Assembly (NCBI RefSeq): GCF_023023025.1
Contig: NZ_CP095481.1
Coordinates: forward strand, 4,968,501-5,032,500
Source: Amycolatopsis sp. WQ 127309
GTDB lineage: Bacteria; Actinomycetota; Actinomycetes; Mycobacteriales; Pseudonocardiaceae
DNA: 64,000 bases
Direction of reading: 5' to 3'
The position numbers and the translations under genes are program-made. Of the stretch, positions 48,386 through 57,500 are shown piece after piece (positions within the stretch are counted from its first letter, which is position 1; each line of letters starts with the position of its first letter). The notes under the pieces were generated by a model. That model was not told where the DNA came from and ran no database searches. It was given only the letters and a program-made list of their open reading frames with translations.

Positions 48386-48397
48386 ATTGCATGCAAT
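48386..48397. promoter_or_regulatory. GntR-type operator palindrome
   Basis: ATTGCATGCAAT is a perfect 12-base palindrome in the 45-base gap between the divergent PLP-enzyme and GntR genes. It fits FCD-GntR sites in style (TNGNNNNCNA form) and overlaps the likely -10 region. Binding is inferred. Confidence 0.65.
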
Positions 48398-48406
48398 ACT
48401 GCCCGG

Positions 48407-49039
48407 ATGGCCCGCACCCCTTTGCGCAGCGATCTCATCGAGGAGATCACCACCCGCGTGCTCGACGGGCGGCTCGCCGCCGGCGCCCGCGTCAACGAGG
48501 TGCACCTGGCCCGTGAGCTGGGCGTCAGCCGGACGCCGCTGCGGGAGGCGCTGATCGGGCTCGCCGGCCGCGGCCTGCTCGTTTCCGAGCCGGGGCGCGG
48601 CTTCCTCGTGCCGCCGTTCGACCCGGACGAGGCCCGCCGGCTCTACCCGCTGGTCGCCGAGCTGGAGGCCCTCGCCCTGCGCTGGACGTCGCCGCTGGAG
48701 CTCGCCGGGCTGCCCGACGCGCTCGACGTCGTCGCCGACGGGATGGCCGCGGCGCTGGAGCGCGGCGAGGATCTGTCCGAAGTGGACGAACGGTGGCACG
48801 CGCTGCTGCTGTCCCGCTGCCCGAACCCGCACCTGCTGCGGTTGATCGAGCAGACCAAGCCGCTGCTCAAGCGGTACGAATCGTGCTACTTCGGCGGGGC
48901 GGCCCGCGCCGGGGAGAGCATCGGCGAGCACCGCCGGATCGCCGCGGCACTGCGGGACGGCGACCTGCCGACGGCGTCCGCGGTGCTCGTCCGCAACTGG
49001 GTGAAAGCCTTGGCCTACCTGGGGAAGGACCAAAGATGA
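48407..49039 (+). CDS. GntR-family regulator, FCD type
   Basis: A 210-residue protein. wHTH: LRSDLIEEITTRVLDGRLAA, then GARVNEVHLARELGVSRTPL REALIGLAGRGLL (residues 5-58). The FCD ligand domain follows with metal-type His (DERWHALLLSRCPNPHLLRL; IGEHRRIAAALRDGD). Such regulators sense small carboxylates or amino-acid-like effectors. Divergent from the PLP enzyme, coupled by ATGA overlap to the metallophosphoesterase. Confidence 0.92.
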   Translation: MARTPLRSDLIEEITTRVLDGRLAAGARVNEVHLARELGVSRTPLREALIGLAGRGLLVSEPGRGFLVPPFDPDEARRLYPLVAELEALALRWTSPLELAGLPDALDVVADGMAAALERGEDLSEVDERWHALLLSRCPNPHLLRLIEQTKPLLKRYESCYFGGAARAGESIGEHRRIAAALRDGDLPTASAVLVRNWVKALAYLGKDQR

Positions 49040-49788
49040 TCATCGCGCACCTGAGCGACCTGCACCTCGACGACGGGCCGCGCGCGGAAGAACGCGTCGC
49101 CGCCGTGATGGCGTACCTGGACGGGCTGGCGGTCGGCGCCGTCGTCGTCACCGGCGACATCGCCGACCACGGCGCGGCCGCGGAGTACGCACGCGCCGCC
49201 GAACTGCTGAAGCACCCGGCACCGGTGCTGGTCTGTCCGGGCAACCACGACGTCCGCGCGGCTTTCCGGACCGGCCTGCTCGACCTGCCCGCGTCCGACG
49301 CGCCCATCGATCTCGCCCGGGAGGTCGACGGCGTGCTGTTCGCGATGTGCGACTCGACGATCCCCGGCCGCGGCGCGGGTTACCTCGCCGACGAGACGCT
49401 CACCTGGCTCGACGGCGTGCTGTCCGGCGGCGACGGCCCGGCGTTCGTCGCCTTCCACCACCCGCCGGTCGAGGTCGGCCTCCCGCTGGTGGACGGCATC
49501 CGCCAGACGGGGGAGGAGCGGCTGGCCGCGGTACTGGCCCGGCACCCGCGCGTGGTGGCGCTGCTGGCCGGCCACGTCCACACGGGCGCGTCGACGACGT
49601 TCGCCGGCGTGCCGCTGCGGATCGCGCCCGGCGTCGTGTCGACGTCGCTGCTGCCGGTCGAGCCGGGCGGCGACCGCGGCTGGGACGAGGGCGGCCCGCT
49701 GGAGCACGACCGGCCGCCGTCGCTGCTGCTGCACGCACTGCACGACGACGGCCGGGTGACCACGCACCACCGCACGCCCACATACTGA
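49036..49788 (+). CDS. Metallophosphoesterase (CpdA/GpdQ-like)
   Basis: A 250-residue di-metal phosphodiesterase. Motifs: IAHLSDLHLDD, VVTGDIADHG, PGNHDVRAAF, FVAFHHPP and LAGHVHTGAS. This is the five-block set of class III cyclic-nucleotide phosphodiesterases. It could act on cAMP or glycerophosphodiesters. It overlaps the GntR stop by 4 bases, so is under the same control, and hence possibly linked to the substrate of the PLP enzyme. Confidence 0.9.
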   Translation: MIIAHLSDLHLDDGPRAEERVAAVMAYLDGLAVGAVVVTGDIADHGAAAEYARAAELLKHPAPVLVCPGNHDVRAAFRTGLLDLPASDAPIDLAREVDGVLFAMCDSTIPGRGAGYLADETLTWLDGVLSGGDGPAFVAFHHPPVEVGLPLVDGIRQTGEERLAAVLARHPRVVALLAGHVHTGASTTFAGVPLRIAPGVVSTSLLPVEPGGDRGWDEGGPLEHDRPPSLLLHALHDDGRVTTHHRTPTY

Positions 49789-49819
49789 GACTTCCCTCCC
49801 AAACGACGCATCTTTCCTA

Positions 49820-49873
49820 GGGAAAGTGACGCCTCAGGCCCTTGAGACGCCACTTTCCCGGGGAAAGTGGCGT
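49820..49873. terminator. Compound hairpins between convergent genes
   Basis: GGGAAAGTGACGCCTCA (49820-49836) pairs with 49843-49859 (two mismatches), and ACGCCACTTTCCC (49847-49859) pairs exactly with 49861-49873 across one base. Two alternative stems share a middle arm, between the phosphoesterase and the CocE gene. Likely a bidirectional terminator. Confidence 0.75.
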
Positions 49874-49874
49874 C

Positions 49875-51500
49875 CTAGGGAGTGAAGATCGGCAGCGTGA
49901 TCCGGGACGGCCGGGCCGCGTCGTGGAAGATCTCGAAGCGGTTCGGCTTGCCGTCCACCGCCGCGGTGACCGGCTCGTCCGTGCCGTGGTTGCGGGCGAA
50001 CCGCGGGAACGCGCCGCCCGCCACCTGGACGCGCAGGCGGTGGCCGCGGCGGAAGCGGTAGGCCGTCGGGTCGAGCGTGACCTCCGCCGTCACCACGCCG
50101 TCGGTGTCCGCCTCGGGGAAGCCCGGCCGCAGCCGGAGGATCCCGTCGGTGACGTTGCGGGAGACACCGCCCGCGTCGACGTCGCAGAGCCGGACGTAGA
50201 CGTCGGCGTGCCCGAGCTCGGTGCGCACGTGCACGGTCGCGGCCACCTCGCCGATGACGTCCAGGTCCGACGCCAGCGGCTCGCCGGTGAAGACCAGCAC
50301 GTCCGGCCGGGCCTCGACCTCCTGGTTGTCACGCTGCTTCGTCACGCCCGTCAGCAGCGGCCCGCCGACCGCCGGGGTCGGGTCCGCCGGGTCGTAGGTG
50401 AACGTCGTCGGCCGCGCTTCGCCGCCGCCCACCTCGCCGAGGCCGCCGATCGGGCGCAGGTGTGACGCCGTCGCGGTCGACGGCGGCGGCCACGCCTCGA
50501 AGTCCAGCCAGGTGTCCGCGCCCTGCAGGAAGATCCGGACCGGCGCGCGCTGCAGGAACGTGCGGTCGCCGAGCAGGTGGGCGCGCAGGAACCCGAGCTG
50601 GTCCTGGATCATCGGGCGCATGCTGGCCGGCTCGCCGTGGGACCACGGGCCGATCGTGATCCGCGGCGCCTTCCCGGCCTCGGCGAGCCGCCGGAAGTCC
50701 TGCAGCTGCCCGCGGATGAACAGGTCGTACCAGCCGGTGACCATCGACACCGGGACGTCGAGCTTCTCGACGTCGGCGCTGTGGTCGGACATCGCCCAGT
50801 AGGTGTCGTCCGGCACGAAGTGCTCGGTGATGTCCTGCAGGAACCGCACCGGCTTCCCGATCGCGGCGACGTCGGCGCCGCTGAGCGGCAGGTGCGCCAT
50901 CGCGCGGCGCGTCTTGCGCGCCTGCAGCGGGTTCGGGAACGCGCCGAAGCGCTCTTCCTGGCGGCCGATCATCGCCGACCACGACACCATGTTGTCCGCC
51001 GCGAGCACGCCGCCCGGGTAGAACGTCGAGACGAACTCCGACGCCGTGATGCCGAGGCACATCGCGGCCAGCGGCGGGTCGAGGTAGGGCCCGAGCGCCC
51101 ACTGTGTGTGCCCGAGGTAGCTGGCGCCCGCCATCGCGAGGTTGCCGTCGCACCACGGCTGCGCGCGCAGCCATTCGGCGGTGGCGACGCCGTCCTCCCG
51201 CTCGAGGTGGAACGGCCGGAACTCGCCGCCGGAGCCGAACGAGCCGCGGGTGCTCTGGATGACCGTCTGCAGCCCGTGCCGCGAGAACGTGTTCCCGAAC
51301 AGCTTCGACAGGAGGCCGGCGCGCCCGTACGGCGTGCGGATCAGCACCACCGGCGCGGGCGTGTCACCCGCCGGGGCGTACCTGTCCGCGAGCAGCGTGA
51401 CGCCGTCGGGCATCGGCACCGGCAGGTCGCGCGTGATGACCGGTTTCGGTCCTTCGGCGCGGGGGAGTCCGAGAGCTCTGTCGACAAGTCGGTCCAGCAC
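49875..51500 (-). CDS. CocE/NonD-type alpha/beta hydrolase
   Basis: A roughly 541-residue hydrolase of the X-Pro dipeptidyl-peptidase S15/CocE family. Nucleophile elbow GASYLGHTQW, Asp region TGWYDLF, His region GPWSHGEP, then the C-terminal jelly-roll (DVYVRLCDVDAGGVSRNVTD; GHRLRVQVAGGAFPRFARN). It hydrolyses esters or X-Pro peptides; cocaine esterase is the model. The frame continues to GTG 51530, but GTG 51500 has GGAAGG at a better spacing, so 51500 is used. No operon partner. Confidence 0.88.
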   Translation of the reverse strand: MLDRLVDRALGLPRAEGPKPVITRDLPVPMPDGVTLLADRYAPAGDTPAPVVLIRTPYGRAGLLSKLFGNTFSRHGLQTVIQSTRGSFGSGGEFRPFHLEREDGVATAEWLRAQPWCDGNLAMAGASYLGHTQWALGPYLDPPLAAMCLGITASEFVSTFYPGGVLAADNMVSWSAMIGRQEERFGAFPNPLQARKTRRAMAHLPLSGADVAAIGKPVRFLQDITEHFVPDDTYWAMSDHSADVEKLDVPVSMVTGWYDLFIRGQLQDFRRLAEAGKAPRITIGPWSHGEPASMRPMIQDQLGFLRAHLLGDRTFLQRAPVRIFLQGADTWLDFEAWPPPSTATASHLRPIGGLGEVGGGEARPTTFTYDPADPTPAVGGPLLTGVTKQRDNQEVEARPDVLVFTGEPLASDLDVIGEVAATVHVRTELGHADVYVRLCDVDAGGVSRNVTDGILRLRPGFPEADTDGVVTAEVTLDPTAYRFRRGHRLRVQVAGGAFPRFARNHGTDEPVTAAVDGKPNRFEIFHDAARPSRITLPIFTP

Positions 51501-51585
51501 GGGCACACGCCTTCCGAAGCGGAGTAACACCTTCCGGATCCGACGGTACCCGAGGTCGTGCGCCTGGCAACCGGAGCGACGTGGC

Positions 51586-52500
51586 TCAGCGACTCCCCAC
51601 GGCGAGTGCCCCGGTGACGCGCAGGTTGTCCGGCCCAGGCGGCACGCGCACCCCGCACAGCGCCAGCGCCGCGGCCAGCACGGGCCGCCGGGCCCGGTCG
51701 CCGCCGTCGGCGATCTTGATCGCGATCGCCGTGCCGTCGGGCAGGGCCGCGACCTGGACGGCTTCGAAGCCGTCCTTCGCGATGAGCCCGGGCACCGCGC
51801 GCAGCACGGCGGTGACGTCGCGGCGGCTGCCGCCGACCAGCTCGGGGTGCCGGCGGATCCCGTCGGCGACCAGGTGCTCCGGCGTTCCCGGCGCGGCGGT
51901 GGCGATCTTCGACACGGCCGTGGCGAGCCCGCGCAGCGTGGTCGCGAACAGCGGCGCGCCGCAGCCGTCGACCGCGACCCGGTCGATCGCGCGGCCGGTC
52001 AGGTCCTCGAAGGTGGCGGCGATCGCGCGCTGCAGCGGGTGGGCCGGGCCGAGGTAGCCCTCGGCCGCCCAGCCGTTGAGCGCGCAGGTCGCGAGCATCG
52101 CCGCGTGCTTGCCGGAGCAGTTGTGCGCGAGCTTGCTCGGCGCCCGCCCGGCCGCGACCCAGGTGTCGCGTTCGACCGGGTCGTACGGGAGGTCGGCCGG
52201 GTTGCCCAGCTCGCCGGGGGAGCGCCCGCCGAGCACCGCGGACGCGGCGTCGAGGTGCATCCGCTCGCCGGAGTGACTGGCGGCCGCGATGGCGAACCCG
52301 GCGGGCGGCAGGCGCAGCCCGAGCCGCGCCATCGCCGTGGCCTGCACCGGTTTCGCCGTCGACCGCGGGTACATCGGGGCGTCCGGCGCGCCGGCGTCGA
52401 ACAGGGTGGTGCCGTCCGGGGCGAGCACGATCACCGAGCCGTGGTGCCCGCCCTCGACCATGCCGTCGCGCACCAGCTCGACCAGGAGTTCGTGGTTCAC
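51586..52500 (-). CDS. Asparaginase (PF06089/R. etli AnsA type)
   Basis: A 304-residue protein. PF06089 motifs: [60 protein letters not shown] (Cys and SGKH active region) and [19 protein letters not shown]. It is not related to the E. coli AnsA/B fold. GTG 52500 overlaps the permease stop by 4 bases, so uptake and hydrolysis of asparagine are coupled. Deduced role: asparagine to aspartate and ammonia, cytoplasmic. Confidence 0.9.
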   Translation of the reverse strand: MNHELLVELVRDGMVEGGHHGSVIVLAPDGTTLFDAGAPDAPMYPRSTAKPVQATAMARLGLRLPPAGFAIAAASHSGERMHLDAASAVLGGRSPGELGNPADLPYDPVERDTWVAAGRAPSKLAHNCSGKHAAMLATCALNGWAAEGYLGPAHPLQRAIAATFEDLTGRAIDRVAVDGCGAPLFATTLRGLATAVSKIATAAPGTPEHLVADGIRRHPELVGGSRRDVTAVLRAVPGLIAKDGFEAVQVAALPDGTAIAIKIADGGDRARRPVLAAALALCGVRVPPGPDNLRVTGALAVGSR

Positions 52501-53933
52501 AGGCCCGCCTTGTCGAACGCCTTCATGTCGATCCGCTTCCGCACGGCGAACCAGCCGGCGACCAGCGCGAGCGCGATCACCGGCAACGCCATGAGCGTGA
52601 TCCGGCCGGTCTCGTCGAAGCCCATCAGCACCACGACGGCGGCGAGGAACACCAGCGTCACGATCTCGGTGTACGGCGAGAACGGCAGCCGGAACGACGG
52701 CCGCTCCAGGCCGTCCCGCTCGGTCTTGCGGACGAACAGGAGGTGGCAGAGCACGATGATGGCCCAGGTCGCGAGGATGCCGATCGCGGCGAAGTTCAGC
52801 ACGATGTCGAAGGCCTCCTTCGGCACCAGGTAGTTCAGGCCGACGCCGAGCACGCAGACCGACGCCGTCAGCAGGATCCCGCCGTAGGGCACCTGGTTGC
52901 GGTTCAGCACGCCGGTGAACTTCGGCGCGGACCCGGCCGCGGCCATCGACCGCAGGATCCGCCCGGTCGAGTACAGCCCCGAGTTCAGGCTCGACAGCGC
53001 CGCGGTGAGCACGACGAGGTTCATCACGCTGTCCGCGGCCGGCACGCCCAGGTGCGACAGCACGGTGACGAACGGGCTCTGCTCCTTCGTGTAGGAGCTC
53101 CACGGCAGCAGCATCGCCAGCAGCACGACCGAGCCGACGTAGAACACGGCGATGCGCCACATGATGGAGTTGATCGCCTTCGGCATGATCTTCTCCGGGT
53201 GCTCGGTCTCGCCCGCGGCGACGCCGACCAGCTCGATGGACGCGTAGGCGAACACCACACCCTGCACGATCATGACCATCGGCAGCAGCCCGGCCGGGAA
53301 GATCCCGCCGTGGCCGGTGATCAGCTGCGGCCCGCCCGCGACGCCGTCGATCGGCGTCCGCGTCGCCAGCAGCACGATCCCGATCACCATGAACAACACC
53401 AGCGCGGCGACCTTGACGATGGCGAACCAGAACTCCATCTCGCCGAACAGCTTCACCGAGACCAAGTTCAGCGTCAGCACGACGGCGAGCGCGATCAGCG
53501 CGAGCACCCACTGCGGGATCGGCGTGAAGAACGACCAGAAGTGCGCGTAGAGCGCGATGGCCGTGATGTCGGCGATGCCGGTGGTCGACCAGTTCAGGAA
53601 GTGCATCCAGCCGGCGACGTACGCGCCCTTCTCGCCCATGAACTCCCGCGCGTAGGAGACGAACGCGCCGCTCGAAGGCCGGTACAGGATGAGCTCGCCG
53701 AGCGCGCGGACCACGAAGAACGCGAAGAGCCCGCAGACGGCGTAGACGATCGCCAGCGCCGGTCCGGCCTGGGCGAGCCGGCCGCCCGCGCCGAGGAACA
53801 GGCCGGTGCCGATGGCGCCGCCGATCGCGATCATGGTGACGTGCCGCGGTTTCAGGGCCTTGCGGTAACCGGCGTCGCCCGCGTCGGCGGTGGTTTCCGG
53901 GGTGACCTCGGGGGCCAGGGTCTGTTCGGTCAA
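52497..53933 (-). CDS. Amino acid permease (APC family, AnsP/GabP-like)
   Basis: A 478-residue 12-TM transporter. APC signature [26 protein letters not shown] in TM1, [20 protein letters not shown] and [20 protein letters not shown] in TM6. TTG 53933 is the only upstream start in frame. Its operon with an asparaginase suggests asparagine as substrate, though GABA/aromatic permeases look alike. The GntR gene lies 4 bases upstream on the same strand, so they are cotranscribed. Confidence 0.88.
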   Translation of the reverse strand: MTEQTLAPEVTPETTADAGDAGYRKALKPRHVTMIAIGGAIGTGLFLGAGGRLAQAGPALAIVYAVCGLFAFFVVRALGELILYRPSSGAFVSYAREFMGEKGAYVAGWMHFLNWSTTGIADITAIALYAHFWSFFTPIPQWVLALIALAVVLTLNLVSVKLFGEMEFWFAIVKVAALVLFMVIGIVLLATRTPIDGVAGGPQLITGHGGIFPAGLLPMVMIVQGVVFAYASIELVGVAAGETEHPEKIMPKAINSIMWRIAVFYVGSVVLLAMLLPWSSYTKEQSPFVTVLSHLGVPAADSVMNLVVLTAALSSLNSGLYSTGRILRSMAAAGSAPKFTGVLNRNQVPYGGILLTASVCVLGVGLNYLVPKEAFDIVLNFAAIGILATWAIIVLCHLLFVRKTERDGLERPSFRLPFSPYTEIVTLVFLAAVVVLMGFDETGRITLMALPVIALALVAGWFAVRKRIDMKAFDKAGL

Positions 53934-53937
53934 GGTG

Positions 53938-54633
53938 CTACTCGTCCCCGTTCACGATGCTGGTCAAGGTGGCTTCGACGTGCCGCAGGTGGGCCGTCAT
54001 GGCCTCGACCGCGGCGGCTTCCGAGCCGTCGGCGATCGCCGTGACGATCGCCCAGTGCTCGACGTTCGAGCGGTGCCGGCGGTCGCCGAGCTGGTTGAGG
54101 AAGGCGGACTGGCGGGCCAGCGCGTCCCGGATCTCCTCGATCACCTTCCCGAACACGGGGTTGCCCGACGCCTGGGCGATGGTGATGTGGAAGAGCGAGT
54201 CCAGCGCGACCCACGCGGTGTTGTCGGTCTCGGCGGCCATCCGCTCGACGAGGTGACCGAGCAGGTCGAGGTCGTCGGCGGAGCGCCGCAGCGCCGCGTA
54301 CCCGGCGACGGGGATCTCGACGTGCCGGCGCACCTCGATCAGGTCGCGGGCCGAGTACGGCCCGAACACCGGGTGCTCGGCAGGCCCGGTCGCGGTGACG
54401 AAGGTGCCCTTGCCGGACTTCGACTCGGTGAGCCCGAGCGCCTGCAGCCCGCGCAGCGCCTCCCGGACCACCGAGCGGCTGACCTCGAACTCCTTGCCCA
54501 GCGCGGCCTCGGACGGCAGCTTGTCGCCGACGGCGTACTCGCCGCGTTCGATCCGGCGGCGCAGGTGGGCCAGCACGGCCTCCATGGCGCTCACCCGCCG
54601 GGGACCGGCTGTCCGGCTGTCGGACAGGTTCAT
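53938..54633 (-). CDS. FadR-type GntR regulator (FCD)
   Basis: A 231-residue protein. w[23 protein letters not shown], then [33 protein letters not shown]. The FCD part has metal-site residues ([37 protein letters not shown]). First gene of a regulator-permease-asparaginase operon, thus likely sensing an amino acid such as asparagine or aspartate. Start ATG 54633 ([10 protein letters not shown]). Confidence 0.9.
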   Translation of the reverse strand: MNLSDSRTAGPRRVSAMEAVLAHLRRRIERGEYAVGDKLPSEAALGKEFEVSRSVVREALRGLQALGLTESKSGKGTFVTATGPAEHPVFGPYSARDLIEVRRHVEIPVAGYAALRRSADDLDLLGHLVERMAAETDNTAWVALDSLFHITIAQASGNPVFGKVIEEIRDALARQSAFLNQLGDRRHRSNVEHWAIVTAIADGSEAAAVEAMTAHLRHVEATLTSIVNGDE

Positions 54634-54738
54634 GGATCGGATGCTCGGTCCCGGCCGCGGCGGTGTCAACGCGGGACCACGCGCTTGTGGCTCACTTCAC
54701 CGGCCACCCTGACAACCGGACAGAAGTTCACCGGGTCG

Positions 54739-54768
54739 TTGACGGGTGCAAACGGGTGACCGTAGCGT
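54739..54768 (+). promoter_or_regulatory. Sigma-70-like promoter of the GH92 gene
   Basis: TTGACG (54739-54744), 18-base spacer, TAGCGT (54763-54768). The palindromic operator begins 17 bases downstream, at the start of the transcript. Confidence 0.55.
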
Positions 54769-54784
54769 TGCGCAGCGTCAATTC

Positions 54785-54798
54785 CGACAACGTTGTCG
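54785..54798. promoter_or_regulatory. LacI-type operator
   Basis: CGACAACGTTGTCG is a perfect 14-base palindrome with the central CG and ACAACG/CGTTGT form typical of LacI-family operators. It lies between the promoter and the GH92 start, so a repressor would block elongation or initiation. No lacI gene is next to it. Confidence 0.7.
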
Positions 54799-54826
54799 CT
54801 TCGGGTTCACCGGCGAAGGGCGGGCC

Positions 54827-57301
54827 ATGGCCGCGCGGAAGATCCTGACCCTGCTCGGCGCGGTGGCCCTCGCGGCGACGGCGTTCGCGACGCCCGCCGC
54901 GGCCGGCGTCGAGCTGGTCGCCGACCCGGCGTCCTACGTCGACCCGCTGATCGGCAGCACCAACGCGGGCAACACCTACCCCGGCGCGACGACGCCGTTC
55001 GGGATGATCGCCTGGAGCCCGACCACGACGAAGGGCCTGCAGAACGGGACCGGCGCCGCCGGCGGTTACCAGTACGACGTCACCCGGGTGCGCGGCTTCA
55101 GCCTCACCCACCTCAACGGCACCGGCTGCACGCCGGGCGCGTCCGGCGACGTGCCGATCATGCCGTTCCCCGGCGCCGTCCTGTCCTCGCCGTCGGCCGA
55201 CCGCACCGACCAGGTCTTCGCCAGCGACTTCTCGCACGCCGACGAGACCGCCGAGCCGGGCCACTACGGCGTCGGCCTGGCCAACGGCGTCGGCGTGGAC
55301 CTCACCACCACCGACCGGGCCGGGCTCGGCCGGTTCACCTTCCCCGCGGACAAGCCCGCGAACCTGCTCTTCCGGGTGTCGAACTCGCTGCCGGGCAGCT
55401 CGAACGCCTCGATCAGCATCGACGCGGCGCACCGGCGGGTGACCGGCTCGGTCGACTCGGGCGGTTTCTGCGGCCGCACCACCGGCGGCGAGGAGAACCA
55501 GCGCTCCTACTACACGCTGCACTTCAGCGTCACCTTCGACCAGCCGATCACCGGCCAGGGCACCTGGGTCGACGGCACCCTGCGACCCGGCACGAGCAGC
55601 GCGACCGGCGGCGAGGGCTACACCGACGCCGCACGCGCCGGCAAGGGCTCCGGCGGCTACGTCGGCTTCGACGCGAGCAAGGGGCCGGTCACCGCGCGGA
55701 TCGGCATCTCCTACGTCAGCGCCGCCAACGCCCAGCGCAACGCCGACGCCGAGATCCCCGCCGGCCGGTCGTTCGACGGCGTCCGCGCGTCGGCCCGGAA
55801 GGCCTGGCAGGACCAGCTGACGAAGATCGAGCTCGGCGGCGGCACGCACGCGCAGCTCACGACGTTCTACACCGCGCTCTACCACGCGCTGCAGCAGCCG
55901 AGCCTCGCCAGCGACGTCACGGGGGAGTACCTCGGCAGCGACCGGAAGGTCCACCGGCTCGCGAAGGGCCAGCACGCGCAGTACGGCACGTTCTCCGGCT
56001 GGGACGTCTACCGCGGGCAGGTCCAGCTGCTCGCGTTCCTCGACCCGGGCCGGGCGAGCGACTACGCGCAGTCGCTCTACAACTTCGCCGGGCAGAACGG
56101 CGGAGAGTGGGACCGGTGGCTGCACAACAACGGTGGCACGCACGTGATGTCCGGCGACCCGTCGGCGCCCGCGCTGGCCGGGATGTACGCCTTCGGCGCC
56201 CGCGGCTTCGACGTCCAGGGCGCCTTCGGCTCGCTGGCCCGCGCGGCCACCGTGCCGACCGCGAACGACACCCGCGACGCCGGCTGCCCGATCCAGTGCG
56301 TCGGCCAGCGGCCCGGCCTGGCCGACTACCTGAAGCTCCACTACGCGCCGGACGACGCCTGCCACTGCTGGGGCTCGGCCGCCGAGACGCTCGAAGACTC
56401 CGTCGCCGACTTCGCGCTGTCGGACTGGGCGTCCCGCATCGGCAGTGACCCGGCCGCGTTCCTCACGCGCTCCGGCTACTGGCGCAACCTGGTCAACCCG
56501 CAGGCGAGCCCGGAAGGCCCGTACGTCCAGGCGCGCAAGGCCGACGGCTCGTGGGTGACGCCGTTCCAGCCGTCGACGGACACGGGCTTCGTCGAGGGCA
56601 GCAGCGCGCAGTACACGTGGATGGCCTCGCACGACGTCGCCGGCGTGGTCGGCGGCCTGGGCGGCGCGCCCGCGACGGTGAAGCGCCTCGACGGCTTCTT
56701 CCACGACGCGGCCGGCAACTGGGCACTGTCGGGCGTCGACGACGTCCGCTACAACCCGGGCAACGAGCCGGACATCAACGCGCCCTGGCTCTACGACTAC
56801 CTCGGCCGGCCGTGGCAGACGCAGCAGACGGTCCGCCAGATCGTGAACACGGTCTACGGCCCGGGCACCGGCGGCCTGCCGGGCAACGACGACCTCGGCA
56901 CCATGTCGGCCTGGTACGTCTTCGCCACGCTCGGCATGTTCCCGCAGGTCCCGAGCCGCGCCGACCTCGTGCTCGCGTCGCCGCTGTTCCCGCGCGCGGT
57001 CGTCCACCGCGGCAACGGCGCGACGATCACGGTCGAAGCCCCGCGTGCCTCGGCGGACACGTACTACGTCCAGGGCGTGCGCGTGAACGGCTCGCCGTCG
57101 TCCAAGCCGTGGGTGGCGGAGTCGTTCGTCGCGAACGGCGGCACGATCACCTACGACCTGTCCACGACGCCGAACCCGACGTGGGGCACGGCGGCCGCGG
57201 ACGCCCCGCCGCAGGCCGCGCTCCCGGCATTTCACCCGAACGTGGCGGCCCCGGCCGTGACGCCGAAGGCCACGAGGAGCCTCGTCACCCCCGCCGGCTG
57301 A
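54827..57301 (+). CDS. Secreted GH92 alpha-1,2-mannosidase
   Basis: An 824-residue exported enzyme. Signal peptide MAARKILTLLGAVALAATAF then ATPAAA, cleaved after about residue 26. GH92 features: YVDPLIGSTNAGNTYPGATT, GCTPGASGDVPIMPF, FSGWDVYRGQVQLLAFLDPG, RWLHNNGGTHVMSGDPSAPA, EGSSAQYTWMASHDVAG, YNPGNEPDINAPWLYDYLG and the hallmark GNDDLGTMSAWYVFATLGMF. GH92 exo-mannosidases are Ca-dependent and trim fungal or plant mannan and N-glycans. No binding module follows. Earlier in-frame ATG at 54746 would read through the operator and is rejected. Confidence 0.95.
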   Translation: MAARKILTLLGAVALAATAFATPAAAGVELVADPASYVDPLIGSTNAGNTYPGATTPFGMIAWSPTTTKGLQNGTGAAGGYQYDVTRVRGFSLTHLNGTGCTPGASGDVPIMPFPGAVLSSPSADRTDQVFASDFSHADETAEPGHYGVGLANGVGVDLTTTDRAGLGRFTFPADKPANLLFRVSNSLPGSSNASISIDAAHRRVTGSVDSGGFCGRTTGGEENQRSYYTLHFSVTFDQPITGQGTWVDGTLRPGTSSATGGEGYTDAARAGKGSGGYVGFDASKGPVTARIGISYVSAANAQRNADAEIPAGRSFDGVRASARKAWQDQLTKIELGGGTHAQLTTFYTALYHALQQPSLASDVTGEYLGSDRKVHRLAKGQHAQYGTFSGWDVYRGQVQLLAFLDPGRASDYAQSLYNFAGQNGGEWDRWLHNNGGTHVMSGDPSAPALAGMYAFGARGFDVQGAFGSLARAATVPTANDTRDAGCPIQCVGQRPGLADYLKLHYAPDDACHCWGSAAETLEDSVADFALSDWASRIGSDPAAFLTRSGYWRNLVNPQASPEGPYVQARKADGSWVTPFQPSTDTGFVEGSSAQYTWMASHDVAGVVGGLGGAPATVKRLDGFFHDAAGNWALSGVDDVRYNPGNEPDINAPWLYDYLGRPWQTQQTVRQIVNTVYGPGTGGLPGNDDLGTMSAWYVFATLGMFPQVPSRADLVLASPLFPRAVVHRGNGATITVEAPRASADTYYVQGVRVNGSPSSKPWVAESFVANGGTITYDLSTTPNPTWGTAAADAPPQAALPAFHPNVAAPAVTPKATRSLVTPAG

Positions 57302-57500
57302 CCCCGCCCGGCGACCACCCGGTCACGGTCCGGCGCAGTGATCATCACCGCTCGAAGCGGTGGCGCGTCGCACCGCCGGAACCGTCCCGGCGAGGAGCAG
57401 AATCGAGCGCGAAGAGCGCGTGCGAGGACTGTCGGTGCCACGGGTTAGGGTGAGGGATCCGGGCGCGCCGGTCCCATTCACCTAGGGGAGGTTTTCGCTG

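Noticed and set aside
54728..57235. An 835-codon open frame antisense to the GH92 gene
   Set aside because: Arg/Val/Ala-rich mirror of GH92, with no recognisable domain.
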